64,000 nt of DNA, from positions 124,001 through 188,000 of the forward strand of contig NZ_RHJI01000001.1 in assembly GCF_004211955.1 (NCBI RefSeq), written 5' to 3'. Numbering within the stretch: position 1 is the first letter of the stretch; the number at the start of each line of letters is the position of its first letter. The stretch is from Escherichia sp. E1V33. GTDB taxonomy: Bacteria; Pseudomonadota; Gammaproteobacteria; Enterobacterales; Enterobacteriaceae. The notes below the pieces were generated by a model. The model had not been told where the DNA came from and made no database searches. It was given only the letters and a program-made list of their open reading frames with translations. Below are positions 48,008 through 57,969 of the stretch, piece by piece. Position numbers and translations under genes: made by a program.

Positions 48008-49306
48008 ATGGATGAATTCAAACCAGAAGACGAGCTGAAACCCGATCCCAGCGATCGTCGTACTGGTCGTTCTCGTCAATCTTCTGAGCGTTCTGAACGT
48101 ACTGAACGTGGCGAACCGCAGATCAATTTTGATGATATTGAACTTGATGATACGGATGATCGTCGTCCGACCCGCGCGCAAAAAGAGCGCGATGAGGAAC
48201 CGGAAATCGAACAAGAATATGACGAATCCGAAGATGAAACCGTGGATGAGGAGCGCGTAGAGCGTCGTCCGCGTAAGCGCAAAAAAGCAGCCAGTAAACC
48301 CGCTTCTCGTCAGTATATGATGATGGGCGTCGGTATTCTGGTTCTGTTGCTGCTGATCATCGGTATCGGTTCTGCGTTAAAAGCCCCCTCGACCTCTTCC
48401 AGCGATCAAACTGCGTCTGGCGAGAAGAGTATTGATCTTGCTGGCAATGCGACCGATCAGGCGAATGGCGTGCAGCCAGCACCGGGAACCACGTCTGCGG
48501 AAAATACTCAGCAGGATGTTTCTCTGCCGCCAATCTCTTCTACGCCGACCCAGGGGCAAACCCCGACGGCAACGGATGGTCAACAGCGTGTTGAAGTGCA
48601 GGGTGATCTGAACAATGCGCTGACCCAGCCGCAAAATCAGCAACAGCTGAACAATGTGGCGGTAAGCTCGACATTGCCGACCGAACCAGCAACGGTTGCT
48701 CCAATACGCAATGGCAATGCATCGCGCGATACGGCAAAAACGCAAACCGCTGAACGTCCGACCACCACGCGTCCGGTTCGTCAGCAGGCAGTGATTGAAC
48801 CGAAAAAACCGCAAGCAACTGTGAAAACTGAACCGAAGCCGGTAGCACAGCAACCGAAGCGTACCGAACCAGCAGCGCCAGTGGCGAGCTCGAAGGCACC
48901 GGCTGCGACTTCTACGCCAGCGGCAACGCCAGCGCCAAGTGCGACTGCCAGCACGGAGCCGACACAGACGGCATCGCCGGCACAAACCACAGCAACACCA
49001 GCTGCTGGGGCGAAGAGCGCGGGTAATGTTGGTTCGTTGAAATCGGCACCGTCAAGCCATTACACTCTGCAGTTGAGCAGTTCTTCTAACTACGACAACC
49101 TGAACGGTTGGGCGAAGAAAGAGAATCTGAAAAACTACGTTGTCTATGAAACGACGCGTAATGGTCAGCCGTGGTATGTCCTGGTTTCTGGCGTGTACGC
49201 TTCGAAAGAAGAAGCGAAAAAAGCGGTATCTACATTGCCAGCCGATGTCCAGGCCAAAAACCCGTGGGCGAAACCGCTGCGTCAGGTACAGGCCGATCTG
49301 AAGTAA
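48008..49306 (+). CDS. damX: Cell division protein DamX (SPOR domain)
   Basis: DamX is an inner-membrane division protein that goes to the septal ring through its SPOR domain. The 432-residue protein has a highly charged cytoplasmic N-terminus (~1-100, Asp/Glu/Arg rich), one membrane helix (~103-124), a long low-complexity Ala/Pro/Thr periplasmic linker (~125-345), and the SPOR domain at ~350-428 ('[20 protein letters not shown]'). It is slightly longer than the K-12 protein I recall (428), a difference most likely in the linker. Confidence 0.95.
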   Translation: MDEFKPEDELKPDPSDRRTGRSRQSSERSERTERGEPQINFDDIELDDTDDRRPTRAQKERDEEPEIEQEYDESEDETVDEERVERRPRKRKKAASKPASRQYMMMGVGILVLLLLIIGIGSALKAPSTSSSDQTASGEKSIDLAGNATDQANGVQPAPGTTSAENTQQDVSLPPISSTPTQGQTPTATDGQQRVEVQGDLNNALTQPQNQQQLNNVAVSSTLPTEPATVAPIRNGNASRDTAKTQTAERPTTTRPVRQQAVIEPKKPQATVKTEPKPVAQQPKRTEPAAPVASSKAPAATSTPAATPAPSATASTEPTQTASPAQTTATPAAGAKSAGNVGSLKSAPSSHYTLQLSSSSNYDNLNGWAKKENLKNYVVYETTRNGQPWYVLVSGVYASKEEAKKAVSTLPADVQAKNPWAKPLRQVQADLK

Positions 49307-49412
49307 TCAAGGCTATTTCCCGCAATGGATAACCGTTGCGGGAACTGCCTGAAGCGCTGGATGCTGTCGGAGCTTTCTCCACAGCCGGAGAAGGTGTAAT
49401 TAGTTAGTCAGC

Positions 49413-50249
49413 ATGAAGAAAAATCGCGCTTTTTTGAAGTGGGCAGGGGGCAAATATCCCCTGCTTGATGATATTAAACGGCATTTACCTAAGGGCGAAT
49501 GTCTGGTTGAGCCTTTTGTTGGTGCCGGGTCGGTGTTTCTTAACACCGACTTTTCTCGTTATATCCTTGCTGATATCAACAGCGATCTGATTAGTCTCTA
49601 CAACATTGTAAAGACGCGTACCGAAGAGTACGTGCAGGCTGCTCGCGAGCTGTTTGTTCCAGAAACGAATTGCGCCGAGGTCTACTACCAGTTCCGCGAA
49701 GAGTTCAACAAAAGCCAGGACCCATTCCGCCGGGCAGTATTGTTTTTATATTTGAATCGCTACGGCTACAACGGCCTGTGTCGTTACAACCTGCGCGGTG
49801 AGTTTAACGTGCCGTTTGGTCGCTACAAAAAACCCTATTTCCCGGAAGCAGAGTTGTATCACTTCGCTGAAAAAGCGCAGAATGCCTTTTTCTATTGTGA
49901 GTCTTACGCCGATAGCATGGCGCGCGCAGATGATGCATCCGTCGTCTATTGTGATCCGCCTTATGCGCCGCTTTCTGCGACTGCCAACTTTACGGCGTAT
50001 CACACAAACAGTTTTACGCTTGAACAACAAGCGCATCTGGCGGAAATCGCCGAAGGTCTGGTTGATCGCCATATTCCAGTGCTGATCTCCAATCACGATA
50101 CGATGTTAACGCGTGAGTGGTATCAGCGCGCAAAATTGCATGTCGTCAAAGTTCGACGCAGTATAAGCAGCAACGGCGGCACACGTAAAAAGGTGGACGA
50201 ACTGCTGGCTTTGTACAAACCAGGAGTCGTTTCACCCGCGAAAAAATGA
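49413..50249 (+). CDS. dam: DNA adenine methyltransferase
   Basis: Dam methylates adenine in GATC and directs mismatch repair, replication timing and phase variation. The 278-residue alpha-class enzyme has the AdoMet motif '[15 protein letters not shown]', the catalytic motif DPPY in '[12 protein letters not shown]', and the target-recognition region between them ('[14 protein letters not shown]'). The 106-base gap after damX includes an inverted repeat (49318-49343, arms 'tcccgcaa'/'ttgcggga') without a T-run. rpe follows after 17 bases. Confidence 0.98.
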   Translation: MKKNRAFLKWAGGKYPLLDDIKRHLPKGECLVEPFVGAGSVFLNTDFSRYILADINSDLISLYNIVKTRTEEYVQAARELFVPETNCAEVYYQFREEFNKSQDPFRRAVLFLYLNRYGYNGLCRYNLRGEFNVPFGRYKKPYFPEAELYHFAEKAQNAFFYCESYADSMARADDASVVYCDPPYAPLSATANFTAYHTNSFTLEQQAHLAEIAEGLVDRHIPVLISNHDTMLTREWYQRAKLHVVKVRRSISSNGGTRKKVDELLALYKPGVVSPAKK

Positions 50250-50266
50250 TTCTCAAGGAGAAGCGG

Positions 50267-50944
50267 ATGAAACAGTATTTGATTGCCCCCTCAATTCTGT
50301 CGGCTGATTTTGCCCGCCTGGGTGAAGATACCGCAAAGGCCCTGGCAGCTGGCGCTGATGTCGTGCATTTTGACGTCATGGATAACCACTATGTTCCTAA
50401 CCTGACAATTGGGCCAATGGTGCTGAAATCCTTGCGTAACTACGGTATTACCGCCCCTATCGACGTGCATCTGATGGTGAAACCGGTCGATCGTATTGTG
50501 CCGGATTTCGCTGCCGCTGGTGCCAGCATCATTACCTTTCATCCAGAAGCTTCCGAGCATGTTGATCGCACGCTGCAACTGATTAAAGAAAATGGCTGTA
50601 AAGCGGGTCTGGTATTTAACCCGGCGACACCGCTGAGCTATCTGGATTACGTGATGGATAAGCTGGATGTGATCCTGCTGATGTCCGTCAATCCTGGTTT
50701 CGGCGGTCAGTCTTTCATTCCTCAAACACTGGATAAACTGCGTGAAGTACGTCGTCGTATCGACGAGTCTGGCTTCGACATTCGACTGGAAGTGGATGGC
50801 GGCGTGAAGGTGAACAACATTGGCGAAATCGCTGCGGCGGGCGCGGATATGTTCGTCGCCGGTTCGGCAATCTTCGACCAGCCAGACTACAAAAAAGTCA
50901 TTGATGAAATGCGCAGTGAACTGGCAAAGGTAAGTCATGAGTAA
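50267..50944 (+). CDS. rpe: Ribulose-phosphate 3-epimerase
   Basis: Rpe interconverts ribulose 5-phosphate and xylulose 5-phosphate in the pentose phosphate pathway. The 225-residue TIM barrel has the metal-site residues in '[14 protein letters not shown]' and 'DVHLMV', and the second aspartate in '[12 protein letters not shown]'. The start MKQYLIAPS has an 'aaggagaag' ribosome site; the upstream frame from 50246 overlaps dam. It overlaps gph by eight bases. Confidence 0.96.
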   Translation: MKQYLIAPSILSADFARLGEDTAKALAAGADVVHFDVMDNHYVPNLTIGPMVLKSLRNYGITAPIDVHLMVKPVDRIVPDFAAAGASIITFHPEASEHVDRTLQLIKENGCKAGLVFNPATPLSYLDYVMDKLDVILLMSVNPGFGGQSFIPQTLDKLREVRRRIDESGFDIRLEVDGGVKVNNIGEIAAAGADMFVAGSAIFDQPDYKKVIDEMRSELAKVSHE

Positions 50945-51695
50945 GTTTGAAGATATTCGCGGCGTCGCTTTTGATCTTGACGGTACGCTGGTGGACAGTG
51001 CTCCAGGTCTTGCTGCTGCGGTAGATATGGCGCTGTATGCGCTGGAGTTACCCGTTGCAGGTGAAGAACGCGTTATTACCTGGATTGGTAACGGCGCAGA
51101 TGTTCTGATGGAGCGCGCATTGACCTGGGCGCGTCAGGAACGTGCGACTCTGCGTAAAACAATGGGTAAACCGCCCGTTGATGACGACATTCCGCCAGAA
51201 GAACAGGTACGTATTCTGCGTAAACTGTTCGATCGCTACTATGGCGAGGTTGCCGAAGAGGGGACGTTTTTGTTCCCGTACGTTGCCGATACGCTGGGCG
51301 CGTTGCAGGCTAAAGGCTTGCCGCTAGGCCTTGTCACCAACAAACCGACGCCGTTCGTCGCGCCGCTGCTCGAAGCCTTAGATATCGCCAAATACTTCAG
51401 CGTGGTGATTGGTGGTGATGATGTGCAAAACAAAAAACCGCATCCGGACCCGCTGTTACTGGTGGCAGATCGGATGGGCATTGCCCCACAACAGATGCTG
51501 TTTGTTGGCGACTCACGCAATGATATTCAGGCAGCAAAAGCAGCTGGTTGCCCTTCTGTTGGTTTAACCTATGGATATAACTACGGCGAGGCTATCGATC
51601 TTAGCCAGCCTGATGTAATTTATCAGTCTATTAATGACCTTCTGCCCGCACTAGGGCTTCCGCATAGCGAAAATCAGGAATCGAAAAATGACTAA
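50937..51695 (+). CDS. gph: Phosphoglycolate phosphatase
   Basis: Gph removes phosphate from 2-phosphoglycolate produced during repair of oxidative DNA ends. The 252-residue HAD enzyme has motif I '[13 protein letters not shown]', motif II 'LVTNKP', the lysine in '[11 protein letters not shown]' and motif IV '[16 protein letters not shown]'. It overlaps both rpe and trpS by eight bases, indicating coupled translation. Confidence 0.96.
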   Translation: MSKFEDIRGVAFDLDGTLVDSAPGLAAAVDMALYALELPVAGEERVITWIGNGADVLMERALTWARQERATLRKTMGKPPVDDDIPPEEQVRILRKLFDRYYGEVAEEGTFLFPYVADTLGALQAKGLPLGLVTNKPTPFVAPLLEALDIAKYFSVVIGGDDVQNKKPHPDPLLLVADRMGIAPQQMLFVGDSRNDIQAAKAAGCPSVGLTYGYNYGEAIDLSQPDVIYQSINDLLPALGLPHSENQESKND

Positions 51696-52692
51696 GCCCA
51701 TCGTTTTTAGTGGCGCACAGCCCTCAGGTGAATTGACCATTGGTAACTACATGGGTGCGCTGCGTCAGTGGGTAAACATGCAGGATGACTACCATTGCAT
51801 TTACTGTATCGTTGACCAACACGCGATCACCGTGCGCCAGGATGCACAGAAGCTGCGTAAAGCGACGCTGGATACGCTGGCCCTGTATCTGGCTTGCGGT
51901 ATCGATCCTGAGAAAAGCACCATTTTTGTTCAGTCCCACGTGCCGGAACATGCGCAGTTAGGCTGGGCACTGAACTGCTATACCTACTTCGGTGAACTGA
52001 GCCGCATGACCCAGTTCAAAGATAAATCTGCACGTTATGCCGAAAACATCAACGCCGGGCTGTTCGACTATCCGGTGCTGATGGCGGCGGACATCCTGCT
52101 GTATCAAACCAATCTGGTGCCGGTGGGTGAAGATCAGAAACAGCATCTGGAACTGAGCCGCGATATCGCACAGCGTTTCAACGCACTGTACGGCGATATC
52201 TTTAAGGTGCCGGAGCCGTTTATTCCAAAATCTGGCGCGCGCGTGATGTCGCTGCTGGAGCCGACCAAGAAGATGTCCAAGTCTGACGATAACCGCAATA
52301 ACGTTATCGGCCTGCTGGAAGACCCGAAATCGGTAGTGAAGAAAATCAAACGTGCGGTCACTGACTCCGACGAGCCACCGGTAGTTCGCTACGATGTGCA
52401 GAACAAAGCGGGCGTTTCCAACCTGCTGGATATTCTTTCCGCGGTAACGGGCCAGAGCATCCCGGAACTGGAAAAACAGTTTGAAGGCAAGATGTATGGT
52501 CACCTGAAAGGCGAAGTGGCTGATGCCGTTTCCGGTATGCTGACTGAATTGCAGGAACGTTATCACCGTTTCCGCAACGATGAAGCCTTCCTGCAACAGG
52601 TGATGAAAGACGGCGCGGAAAAAGCCAGCGCGCACGCTTCCCGTACGCTAAAAGCGGTGTACGAAGCGATTGGTTTTGTGGCGAAGCCGTAA
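51688..52692 (+). CDS. trpS: Tryptophanyl-tRNA synthetase
   Basis: TrpS charges tRNA-Trp. The 334-residue class I enzyme has the HIGH-like motif in '[19 protein letters not shown]' (TIGN) and the KMSKS motif in '[14 protein letters not shown]'. It is the last gene of the aroK-aroB-damX-dam-rpe-gph-trpS transcript, and a box C element and a terminator follow. Confidence 0.97.
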   Translation: MTKPIVFSGAQPSGELTIGNYMGALRQWVNMQDDYHCIYCIVDQHAITVRQDAQKLRKATLDTLALYLACGIDPEKSTIFVQSHVPEHAQLGWALNCYTYFGELSRMTQFKDKSARYAENINAGLFDYPVLMAADILLYQTNLVPVGEDQKQHLELSRDIAQRFNALYGDIFKVPEPFIPKSGARVMSLLEPTKKMSKSDDNRNNVIGLLEDPKSVVKKIKRAVTDSDEPPVVRYDVQNKAGVSNLLDILSAVTGQSIPELEKQFEGKMYGHLKGEVADAVSGMLTELQERYHRFRNDEAFLQQVMKDGAEKASAHASRTLKAVYEAIGFVAKP

Positions 52693-52710
52693 TATCAAAA
52701 CGCTCGGACG

Positions 52711-52752
52711 GTCCCCTCGCCCCTTTGGGGAGAGAGTTAGGGTGGGGGGAGC
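52711..52752. repeat. Box C repeat after trpS
   Basis: The sequence has the inverted arms 'tcccctcgcccc' and 'ggggaga..agggtgggggga' typical of box C. It is a single unit, related to those before tex. Confidence 0.7.
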
Positions 52753-52819
52753 AGGCAAGCGCCAGTGCGAATTACCCTCTGCTCGCATTGACGAATAAAT
52801 CAATTTGTCATCACTCTGA

Positions 52820-52842
52820 AACCGGGGAAACCCGGTTTTTTT
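52820..52842 (+). terminator. Terminator of the dam superoperon
   Basis: AACCGGG-gaaa-CCCGGTT followed by a run of T forms a classical intrinsic terminator about 130 bases after trpS. Confidence 0.92.
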
Positions 52843-52915
52843 ATCCTCTTTTCGCCACAACCCGAAAAAATGTGAAGCGCCTCGCCGTTTCCACATCTCG
52901 TCGTTGCCACTTATC

Positions 52916-52929
52916 TTCATTTTAATGAA
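52916..52929. promoter_or_regulatory. Candidate YhfZ operator, site 1
   Basis: TTCATTTTAATGAA, set in a longer palindrome with nine-base arms (52913-52921 and 52924-52932). It lies ~33 bases before the yhfZ start. The same motif recurs at site 2 and before yhfX. The link to YhfZ is inference from repetition and position. Confidence 0.55.
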
Positions 52930-52939
52930 GATATAAACA

Positions 52940-52953
52940 TTCATTTTATTGAA
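52940..52953. promoter_or_regulatory. Candidate YhfZ operator, site 2
   Basis: TTCATTTTATTGAA, 24 bases downstream of site 1 (about two helical turns), ending eight bases before the yhfZ ATG, so binding here could block initiation. Confidence 0.55.
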
Positions 52954-52961
52954 AATATATT

Positions 52962-53867
52962 ATGCGTCGAACGTTTATCAAAAAAGAAGGCGTCGTCATC
53001 ACGACTCTGGCTCGTTATCTGTTAGGTGAAAAGTGCGGTAATCGATTGAAAACCATAGATGAACTGGCAACAGAATGCCATTCATCGGTTGGTCTGACAC
53101 AAGCCGCGCTGAAAACGCTGGAATCAAGCGGCGCGATAAGAATTGAACGCCGCGGGCGCAATGGCAGCTATCTGGTTGAGATGGATAATAAAGCCCTGCT
53201 GACTCATGTGGATATCAACAACGTGGTATGTGCGATGCCCTTGCCCTACACCCGTTTGTACGAAGGGTTGGCGAGCGGATTGAAAGCCCAGTTTGATGGC
53301 ATTCCTTTTTACTATGCGCATATGCGCGGCGCGGATATTCGCGTGGAGTGTTTACTTAACGGCGTGTATGACATGGCGGTAGTATCCCGCCTGGCGGCAG
53401 AAAGTTATCTCACGCAAAAAGGTTTATGCCTGGCGCTGGAACTTGGACCGCACACCTACGTTGGCGAGCACCAGTTGATTTGCCGTAAAGGCGAGTCCGC
53501 AAACGTGAAGCGCGTGGGGCTGGATAACCGCTCGGCGGATCAGAAAATCATGACCGATGTCTTTTTTGGCAATAGCGATGTGGAGCGCGTCGACCTCTCA
53601 TATCACGAGAGTTTACAACGCATTGTTAAAGGCGATGTCGATGCGGTTATCTGGAACGTGGTGGCAGAAAGCGAACTGGCCATGCTGGGATTAGAGGCGA
53701 CGCCGCTGACGAACGATCCACGATTTTTACAGGCCACTGAAGCTGTGGTACTGACGCGAGCCGATGATTACCCGATGCAACAATTGCTACGTGCGGTTGT
53801 TGATAAACATGCCCTGCTTGCTCATCAACAGCGAGTAGTCAGTGGGGAACTTGAACCCAGTTATTAA
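52962..53867 (+). CDS. yhfZ: Transcriptional regulator with ligand-binding domain
   Basis: The 301-residue protein has an N-terminal winged helix-turn-helix of GntR-like type (~10-70: 'TIDELATECHSSVGLTQAAL', then the wing 'IRIERRGRNGSYL') and a larger C-terminal domain (~90-290) that resembles a periplasmic-binding-protein fold ('NGVYDMAVVSRLAAESYL', 'GDVDAVIWNVVAESELA'). It is the first gene of the yhf operon and is the most likely regulator of it; the ligand is unknown. Two copies of a palindrome lie immediately upstream and one more precedes yhfX. Confidence 0.85.
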   Translation: MRRTFIKKEGVVITTLARYLLGEKCGNRLKTIDELATECHSSVGLTQAALKTLESSGAIRIERRGRNGSYLVEMDNKALLTHVDINNVVCAMPLPYTRLYEGLASGLKAQFDGIPFYYAHMRGADIRVECLLNGVYDMAVVSRLAAESYLTQKGLCLALELGPHTYVGEHQLICRKGESANVKRVGLDNRSADQKIMTDVFFGNSDVERVDLSYHESLQRIVKGDVDAVIWNVVAESELAMLGLEATPLTNDPRFLQATEAVVLTRADDYPMQQLLRAVVDKHALLAHQQRVVSGELEPSY

Positions 53868-53883
53868 GCGAAAGGTGTCTTAA

Positions 53884-54246
53884 ATGGAAAACAGACTCAA
53901 CCTGCTTTGCGAGGCAGGAGTCATTGATAAGGACATCTGCAAAGGCATGATGCAGGTCGTCAAGGTAATGGAAACTGAATGTCATCTGCCGGTGCGTAGC
54001 GAGCAAGGGACGATGGCGATGACACACATGGCGAGTGCGTTGATGCGCAGTCGTCGTGGTGAGGAAATTGAGCCGCTGGATGACGAATTACTGGCGGAAC
54101 TGGCGCAATCCAGTCACTGGCCCGCGATTGTGCAATTGCATCAGGTGTTGTTGAAGGAATTCGCACTGGAAGTTAACCCGTGTGAAGAAGGCTATTTGCT
54201 GGCCAACCTTTATGGATTATGGATGGCTGCTAACGAAGAGGTTTGA
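53884..54246 (+). CDS. yhfY: PRD-domain protein YhfY
   Basis: The 120-residue protein looks like a single PTS regulation domain (PRD): a helical bundle with a conserved histidine in 'MTHMASALMRSRRGEEIEPL'. PRDs usually sit in antiterminators or activators and are phosphorylated by the PTS, but this one is a lone domain with no DNA- or RNA-binding part. It lies 16 bases after yhfZ, so it may act with YhfZ in sensing. Confidence 0.8.
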   Translation: MENRLNLLCEAGVIDKDICKGMMQVVKVMETECHLPVRSEQGTMAMTHMASALMRSRRGEEIEPLDDELLAELAQSSHWPAIVQLHQVLLKEFALEVNPCEEGYLLANLYGLWMAANEEV

Positions 54247-54281
54247 GTCATACGGCAAATCCACGTCACATAACTTAAATA

Positions 54282-54295
54282 TTCAAAAAAATGAA
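54282..54295. promoter_or_regulatory. Candidate YhfZ operator, site 3 before yhfX
   Basis: TTCAAAAAAATGAA; on the other strand it reads TTCATTTTTTTGAA, matching sites 1 and 2. It lies in the 83-base gap between yhfY and yhfX, 34 bases before the yhfX start, which suggests a second promoter there. Confidence 0.5.
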
Positions 54296-54329
54296 TGTTT
54301 AATTCAAGGAATAGAAACGAGGCAACAAG

Positions 54330-55493
54330 ATGTTTGTAGAAGCATTGAAACGCCAGAACCCAGCACTGATTTCCGCCGCACTAAGCCTGTGGCAACAGGG
54401 CAAGATCGCCCCGGACAGCTGGGTTATCGACGTGGATCAGGTACTGGAAAACGGTAAGCGGCTGATTGAGACTGCGCGGCTTTACGGCATTGAGCTGTAT
54501 CTGATGACCAAGCAGTTTGGCCGTAATCCGTGGCTGGCGGAAAAACTTCTGGCGCTGGGCTACAGCGGTATTGTGGCGGTGGATTACAAAGAGGCGCGGG
54601 TCATGCGCCGCGCCGGTTTGCCGGTAGCGCATCAGGGGCATCTGGTGCAAATCCCTTGTCATCAGGTTTCTGACGCCGTTGAACAGGGAACCGACGTCAT
54701 CACCGTGTTTACCCTCGATAAAGCGCGGGAAGTTTCTGCGGCAGCGGTGAAGGCCGGACGGGTCCAGCCTGTGCTGCTCAAAGTTTATAGCGATAATGAT
54801 TTTCTTTATCCGGGGCAGGAGAGCGGTTTTACCCAAAACACGCTGCATGACATTGTCGCTGAAATCCAAAAACTACCCGGATTACATTTAGCGGGACTTA
54901 CCCATTTCCCTTGCCTGCTTTGGGATGAAACAAGCGGGAAAGTTTTACCCACGCCGAATCTTCACACGCTGGTACAAACACGAGATCAACTGGCGAAATC
55001 TGGTATTGCGATTGAGCAACTGAATGCCCCTTCAGCGACCAGCTGCACTTCGCTGCCGATGCTGGCGCAATACGGTGTGACTCATGCCGAACCCGGTCAT
55101 GCGCTGACGGGCACTATTCCGGCAAACCAGCAGGGCGATCAGCCTGAACGTATCGCGATGCTTTGGTTAAGTGAAATTTCCCACCATTTCCGTGGCGACA
55201 GCTACTGCTACGGCGGCGGTTATTACCGTCGTGGTCATGCCCACCGCGCTCTGGTTTTTACTAAAGAAAATCAAAAGATTACTGAAACAAATCTCAAAAC
55301 TGTGGATGACAGCAGTATCGACTACTACCTGCCGTTAGCAGGCGAGTTTCCGGTGAGTAGTGCCGTAGTGTTCTGTTTTCGTACACAGATTTTTGTTACC
55401 CGCAGTGATGTGGTGTTGGTATCGGGTATTCAGCGTGGCGAACCGGAAATCGTCGGTCGTTATGACAGTCTTGGAAACTCTCTGGAGGCGTAA
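54330..55493 (+). CDS. yhfX: PLP-dependent alanine racemase-like enzyme YhfX
   Basis: The 387-residue protein has the fold III PLP barrel and C-terminal beta domain of the alanine racemase/decarboxylase group. The PLP lysine is probably Lys61 in '[19 protein letters not shown]'; the '[20 protein letters not shown]' and '[16 protein letters not shown]' segments follow the barrel strands, and '[13 protein letters not shown]' and '[13 protein letters not shown]' belong to the C-terminal part. The substrate is unknown. Its stop overlaps the start of yhfW (TAATG), and the adjacent mutase and hydrolase suggest an amino-sugar or phosphorylated amino-acid substrate, which is speculation. Confidence 0.85.
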   Translation: MFVEALKRQNPALISAALSLWQQGKIAPDSWVIDVDQVLENGKRLIETARLYGIELYLMTKQFGRNPWLAEKLLALGYSGIVAVDYKEARVMRRAGLPVAHQGHLVQIPCHQVSDAVEQGTDVITVFTLDKAREVSAAAVKAGRVQPVLLKVYSDNDFLYPGQESGFTQNTLHDIVAEIQKLPGLHLAGLTHFPCLLWDETSGKVLPTPNLHTLVQTRDQLAKSGIAIEQLNAPSATSCTSLPMLAQYGVTHAEPGHALTGTIPANQQGDQPERIAMLWLSEISHHFRGDSYCYGGGYYRRGHAHRALVFTKENQKITETNLKTVDDSSIDYYLPLAGEFPVSSAVVFCFRTQIFVTRSDVVLVSGIQRGEPEIVGRYDSLGNSLEA

Positions 55494-56719
55494 TGGCGCG
55501 ATTTGTGGTGTTAGTGATTGATAGCTTTGGCGTAGGCGCAATGAAAGATGTCACGCTGGTGCGTCCACAGGATGCCGGGGCGAATACCTGTGGTCACATC
55601 CTGAGCCAGTTGCCGCATTTGCAGCTACCAACGCTGGAGAAGCTGGGGCTAATCAACGCATTGGGTTATGCGCCAGGCGATATGCAACCGTCAGATTCCG
55701 CAACCTGGGGTGTGGCAGAACTGCAACATGAAGGTGGCGATACCTTTATGGGGCATCAGGAAATTTTAGGCACGCGCCCGTTACCGCCGCTGCGGATGCC
55801 TTTTCGCGATGTGATTGACCGTGTTGAGCAGGCATTAGTTTCCGCCGCTTGGCAGGTGGAGCGCCGTGGCGATGATCTGCAATTTCTGTGGGTCAATCAG
55901 GCGGTTGCGATTGGCGATAATCTCGAGGCGGATTTAGGCCAGGTCTATAACATCACCGCCAATCTCTCTGTGATCTCTTTTGACGACGCAATCAAAATTG
56001 GTCGTATCGTGCGTGAGCAGGTACAGGTCGGTCGGGTCATTACATTTGGTGGCTTGTTAACCGACAGTCAACGCATTCTCGATGCCGCAGAAAGTAAAGA
56101 AGGGTGCTTTATTGGTATCAATGCGCCGCGTTCTGGCGCTTATGACAACGGCTTCCAGGTCGTGCATATGGGCTACGGTGTTGATGAAAAAGTGCAGGTG
56201 CCGCAAAAACTGTATGAAGCGGGCGTGCCAACCGTGCTGGTGGGTAAGGTGGCAGATATCGTCAACAATCCTTATGGCGTGAGCTGGCAAAATCTGGTGG
56301 ATAGCCAGCAGATTATGGATATCACCCTCGACGAATTTATCACCCATCAGACAGCGTTTATTTGCACCAACATTCAGGAAACCGACCTCGCTGGTCACGC
56401 AGAAGACGTCGCACGTTATGCCGAACGTTTGCAGGTCGTTGACCGCAATCTTGCTCTCCTGGTTGAGGCGATGCAGCCAGATGACTGCCTGATCGTCATG
56501 GCTGATCATGGTAACGACCCGACAATCGGTCACAGCCACCATACCCGCGAAGTCGTGCCGGTGCTGGTTTATCAGCAAGGCCTGGCTGCTACTCAGCTAG
56601 GTGTTCGCACCACGCTTTCTGATGTGGGGGCTACCGTGTGTGAATTTTTCCGTGCGCCACCGCCACAAAATGGTCGCTCTTTTCTTTCCTCCCTCCGGTT
56701 TGCAGGAGACACCCTATGA
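55493..56719 (+). CDS. yhfW: Phosphopentomutase-like metalloenzyme YhfW
   Basis: The 408-residue protein belongs to the alkaline phosphatase superfamily near phosphopentomutase (DeoB). It has the metal motif '[12 protein letters not shown]', 'GANTCGHI', the phosphoacceptor segment '[11 protein letters not shown]' (the Thr at the DeoB position) and the second metal motif '[20 protein letters not shown]'. A mutase on a phosphorylated pentose-like substrate is a fair inference, but its real substrate is not known. It is coupled to yhfX (one-base overlap) and php (four-base overlap). Confidence 0.85.
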   Translation: MARFVVLVIDSFGVGAMKDVTLVRPQDAGANTCGHILSQLPHLQLPTLEKLGLINALGYAPGDMQPSDSATWGVAELQHEGGDTFMGHQEILGTRPLPPLRMPFRDVIDRVEQALVSAAWQVERRGDDLQFLWVNQAVAIGDNLEADLGQVYNITANLSVISFDDAIKIGRIVREQVQVGRVITFGGLLTDSQRILDAAESKEGCFIGINAPRSGAYDNGFQVVHMGYGVDEKVQVPQKLYEAGVPTVLVGKVADIVNNPYGVSWQNLVDSQQIMDITLDEFITHQTAFICTNIQETDLAGHAEDVARYAERLQVVDRNLALLVEAMQPDDCLIVMADHGNDPTIGHSHHTREVVPVLVYQQGLAATQLGVRTTLSDVGATVCEFFRAPPPQNGRSFLSSLRFAGDTL

Positions 56720-57594
56720 GTTTTGATCCGACGGGCTACACCTTCGCCCATGAACATCTGCATATTGATCTTTCCGGCTTTAAAAACAACGTGGACTGCC
56801 GCCTTGATCAGTATGCGTTCATTTGCCAGGAGATGAACGACCTGATGGCCCGGGGCGTGCGTAATGTGATTGAGATGACCAACCGCTACATGGGGCGAAA
56901 TGCACAATTTATGCTCGATGTGATGCGTGAAACGGGGATCAACGTGGTGGCCTGTACCGGCTATTACCAGGATGCCTTTTTTCCTGAACATGTGGCGACC
57001 CGCAGTGTGCAGGAACTGGCACAAGAGATGGTCGATGAAATTGAACAGGGTATTGATGGCACTGACCTGAAAGCCGGGATCATTGCAGAGATTGGTTCCA
57101 GCGAGGGCAAAATCACGCCGCTGGAAGAGAAGGTGTTTATTGCCGCCGCGCTGGCGCATAACCAGACCGGGCGCCCAATCTCCACGCATACGTCGTTTAG
57201 CACCATGGGGCTGGAACAACTGGCGCTACTGCAAGCCCGCGGAGTTGATCTTTCGCGCGTCACTGTTGGCCACTGCGATCTGAAAGACAACCTCGACAAC
57301 ATTTTGAAGATGATCGATCTCGGCGCGTATGTGCAGTTCGACACCATCGGCAAGAACAGTTACTACCCGGACGAAAAGCGCATTGCGATGCTCCACGCGC
57401 TACGCGACCGTGGGTTGCTTAACCGCGTCATGCTGTCGATGGATATTACGCGCCGCTCTCATTTAAAAGCCAACGGTGGTTATGGCTATGACTATTTATT
57501 GACCACCTTTATTCCGCAATTGCGCCAGTCAGGATTCAGTCAGGCCGATGTGGATGTGATGTTACGTGAAAATCCCTCTCAATTTTTCCAATAA
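56716..57594 (+). CDS. php: Phosphotriesterase homology protein
   Basis: Php is an amidohydrolase-superfamily TIM barrel with a binuclear zinc site; it is not an efficient phosphotriesterase and its natural substrate is not established. The 292-residue protein shows the HxH motif at His12 and His14 in 'FAHEHLHID'. Glu125 in '[11 protein letters not shown]' stands where phosphotriesterase has a carbamylated lysine. Later metal ligands are in 'PISTHTSF', 'VTVGHCDL' and 'LSMDITRRS'. It overlaps yhfW by four bases (ATGA). Confidence 0.93.
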   Translation: MSFDPTGYTFAHEHLHIDLSGFKNNVDCRLDQYAFICQEMNDLMARGVRNVIEMTNRYMGRNAQFMLDVMRETGINVVACTGYYQDAFFPEHVATRSVQELAQEMVDEIEQGIDGTDLKAGIIAEIGSSEGKITPLEEKVFIAAALAHNQTGRPISTHTSFSTMGLEQLALLQARGVDLSRVTVGHCDLKDNLDNILKMIDLGAYVQFDTIGKNSYYPDEKRIAMLHALRDRGLLNRVMLSMDITRRSHLKANGGYGYDYLLTTFIPQLRQSGFSQADVDVMLRENPSQFFQ

Positions 57595-57604
57595 GGACAG
57601 ACTA

Positions 57605-57958
57605 ATGAAAAAGATTGGCGTTGCAGGCTTACAGCGTGAGCAGATCAAAAAAACCATTGAAGCGACGGCTCCAGGCTGTTTTGAAGTTTTCATTCACAAC
57701 GACATGGAAGCGGCAATGAAGGTGAAATCCGGGCAACTGGATTATTACATCGGCGCGTGTAATACCGGTGCGGGCGCGGCATTGTCGATTGCCATCGCGG
57801 TGATTGGCTATAACAAAAGTTGCACCATTGCCAAGCCGGGTATCAAAGCGAAAGACGAACATATCGCCAAAATGATCGCCGAAGGGAAAGTGGCGTTTGG
57901 GCTTTCCGTTGAGCACGTCGAACACGCGATTCCGATGCTGATTAACCATCTGAAATAA
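57605..57958 (+). CDS. yhfU: DUF2620 protein YhfU
   Basis: This small 117-residue protein of unknown function is of the DUF2620 family. It has a glycine-rich 'GACNTGAGAALSIAIAVIGY' segment that suggests a nucleotide- or phosphate-contacting loop. The start MKKIGVAG follows an 'aaggacag' site 10 bases after php; the frame open from 57566 overlaps php. Its place between php and the membrane protein yhfT suggests an accessory or PTS-B-like role, but I cannot show it. Confidence 0.82.
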   Translation: MKKIGVAGLQREQIKKTIEATAPGCFEVFIHNDMEAAMKVKSGQLDYYIGACNTGAGAALSIAIAVIGYNKSCTIAKPGIKAKDEHIAKMIAEGKVAFGLSVEHVEHAIPMLINHLK

Positions 57959-57969
57959 AAGGCACGACT

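Noticed and set aside
49318..49343. Hairpin between damX and dam as a terminator
   Set aside because: The stem is perfect but no T-run follows and dam is known to be co-transcribed with damX; at most a processing or stabilising stem.
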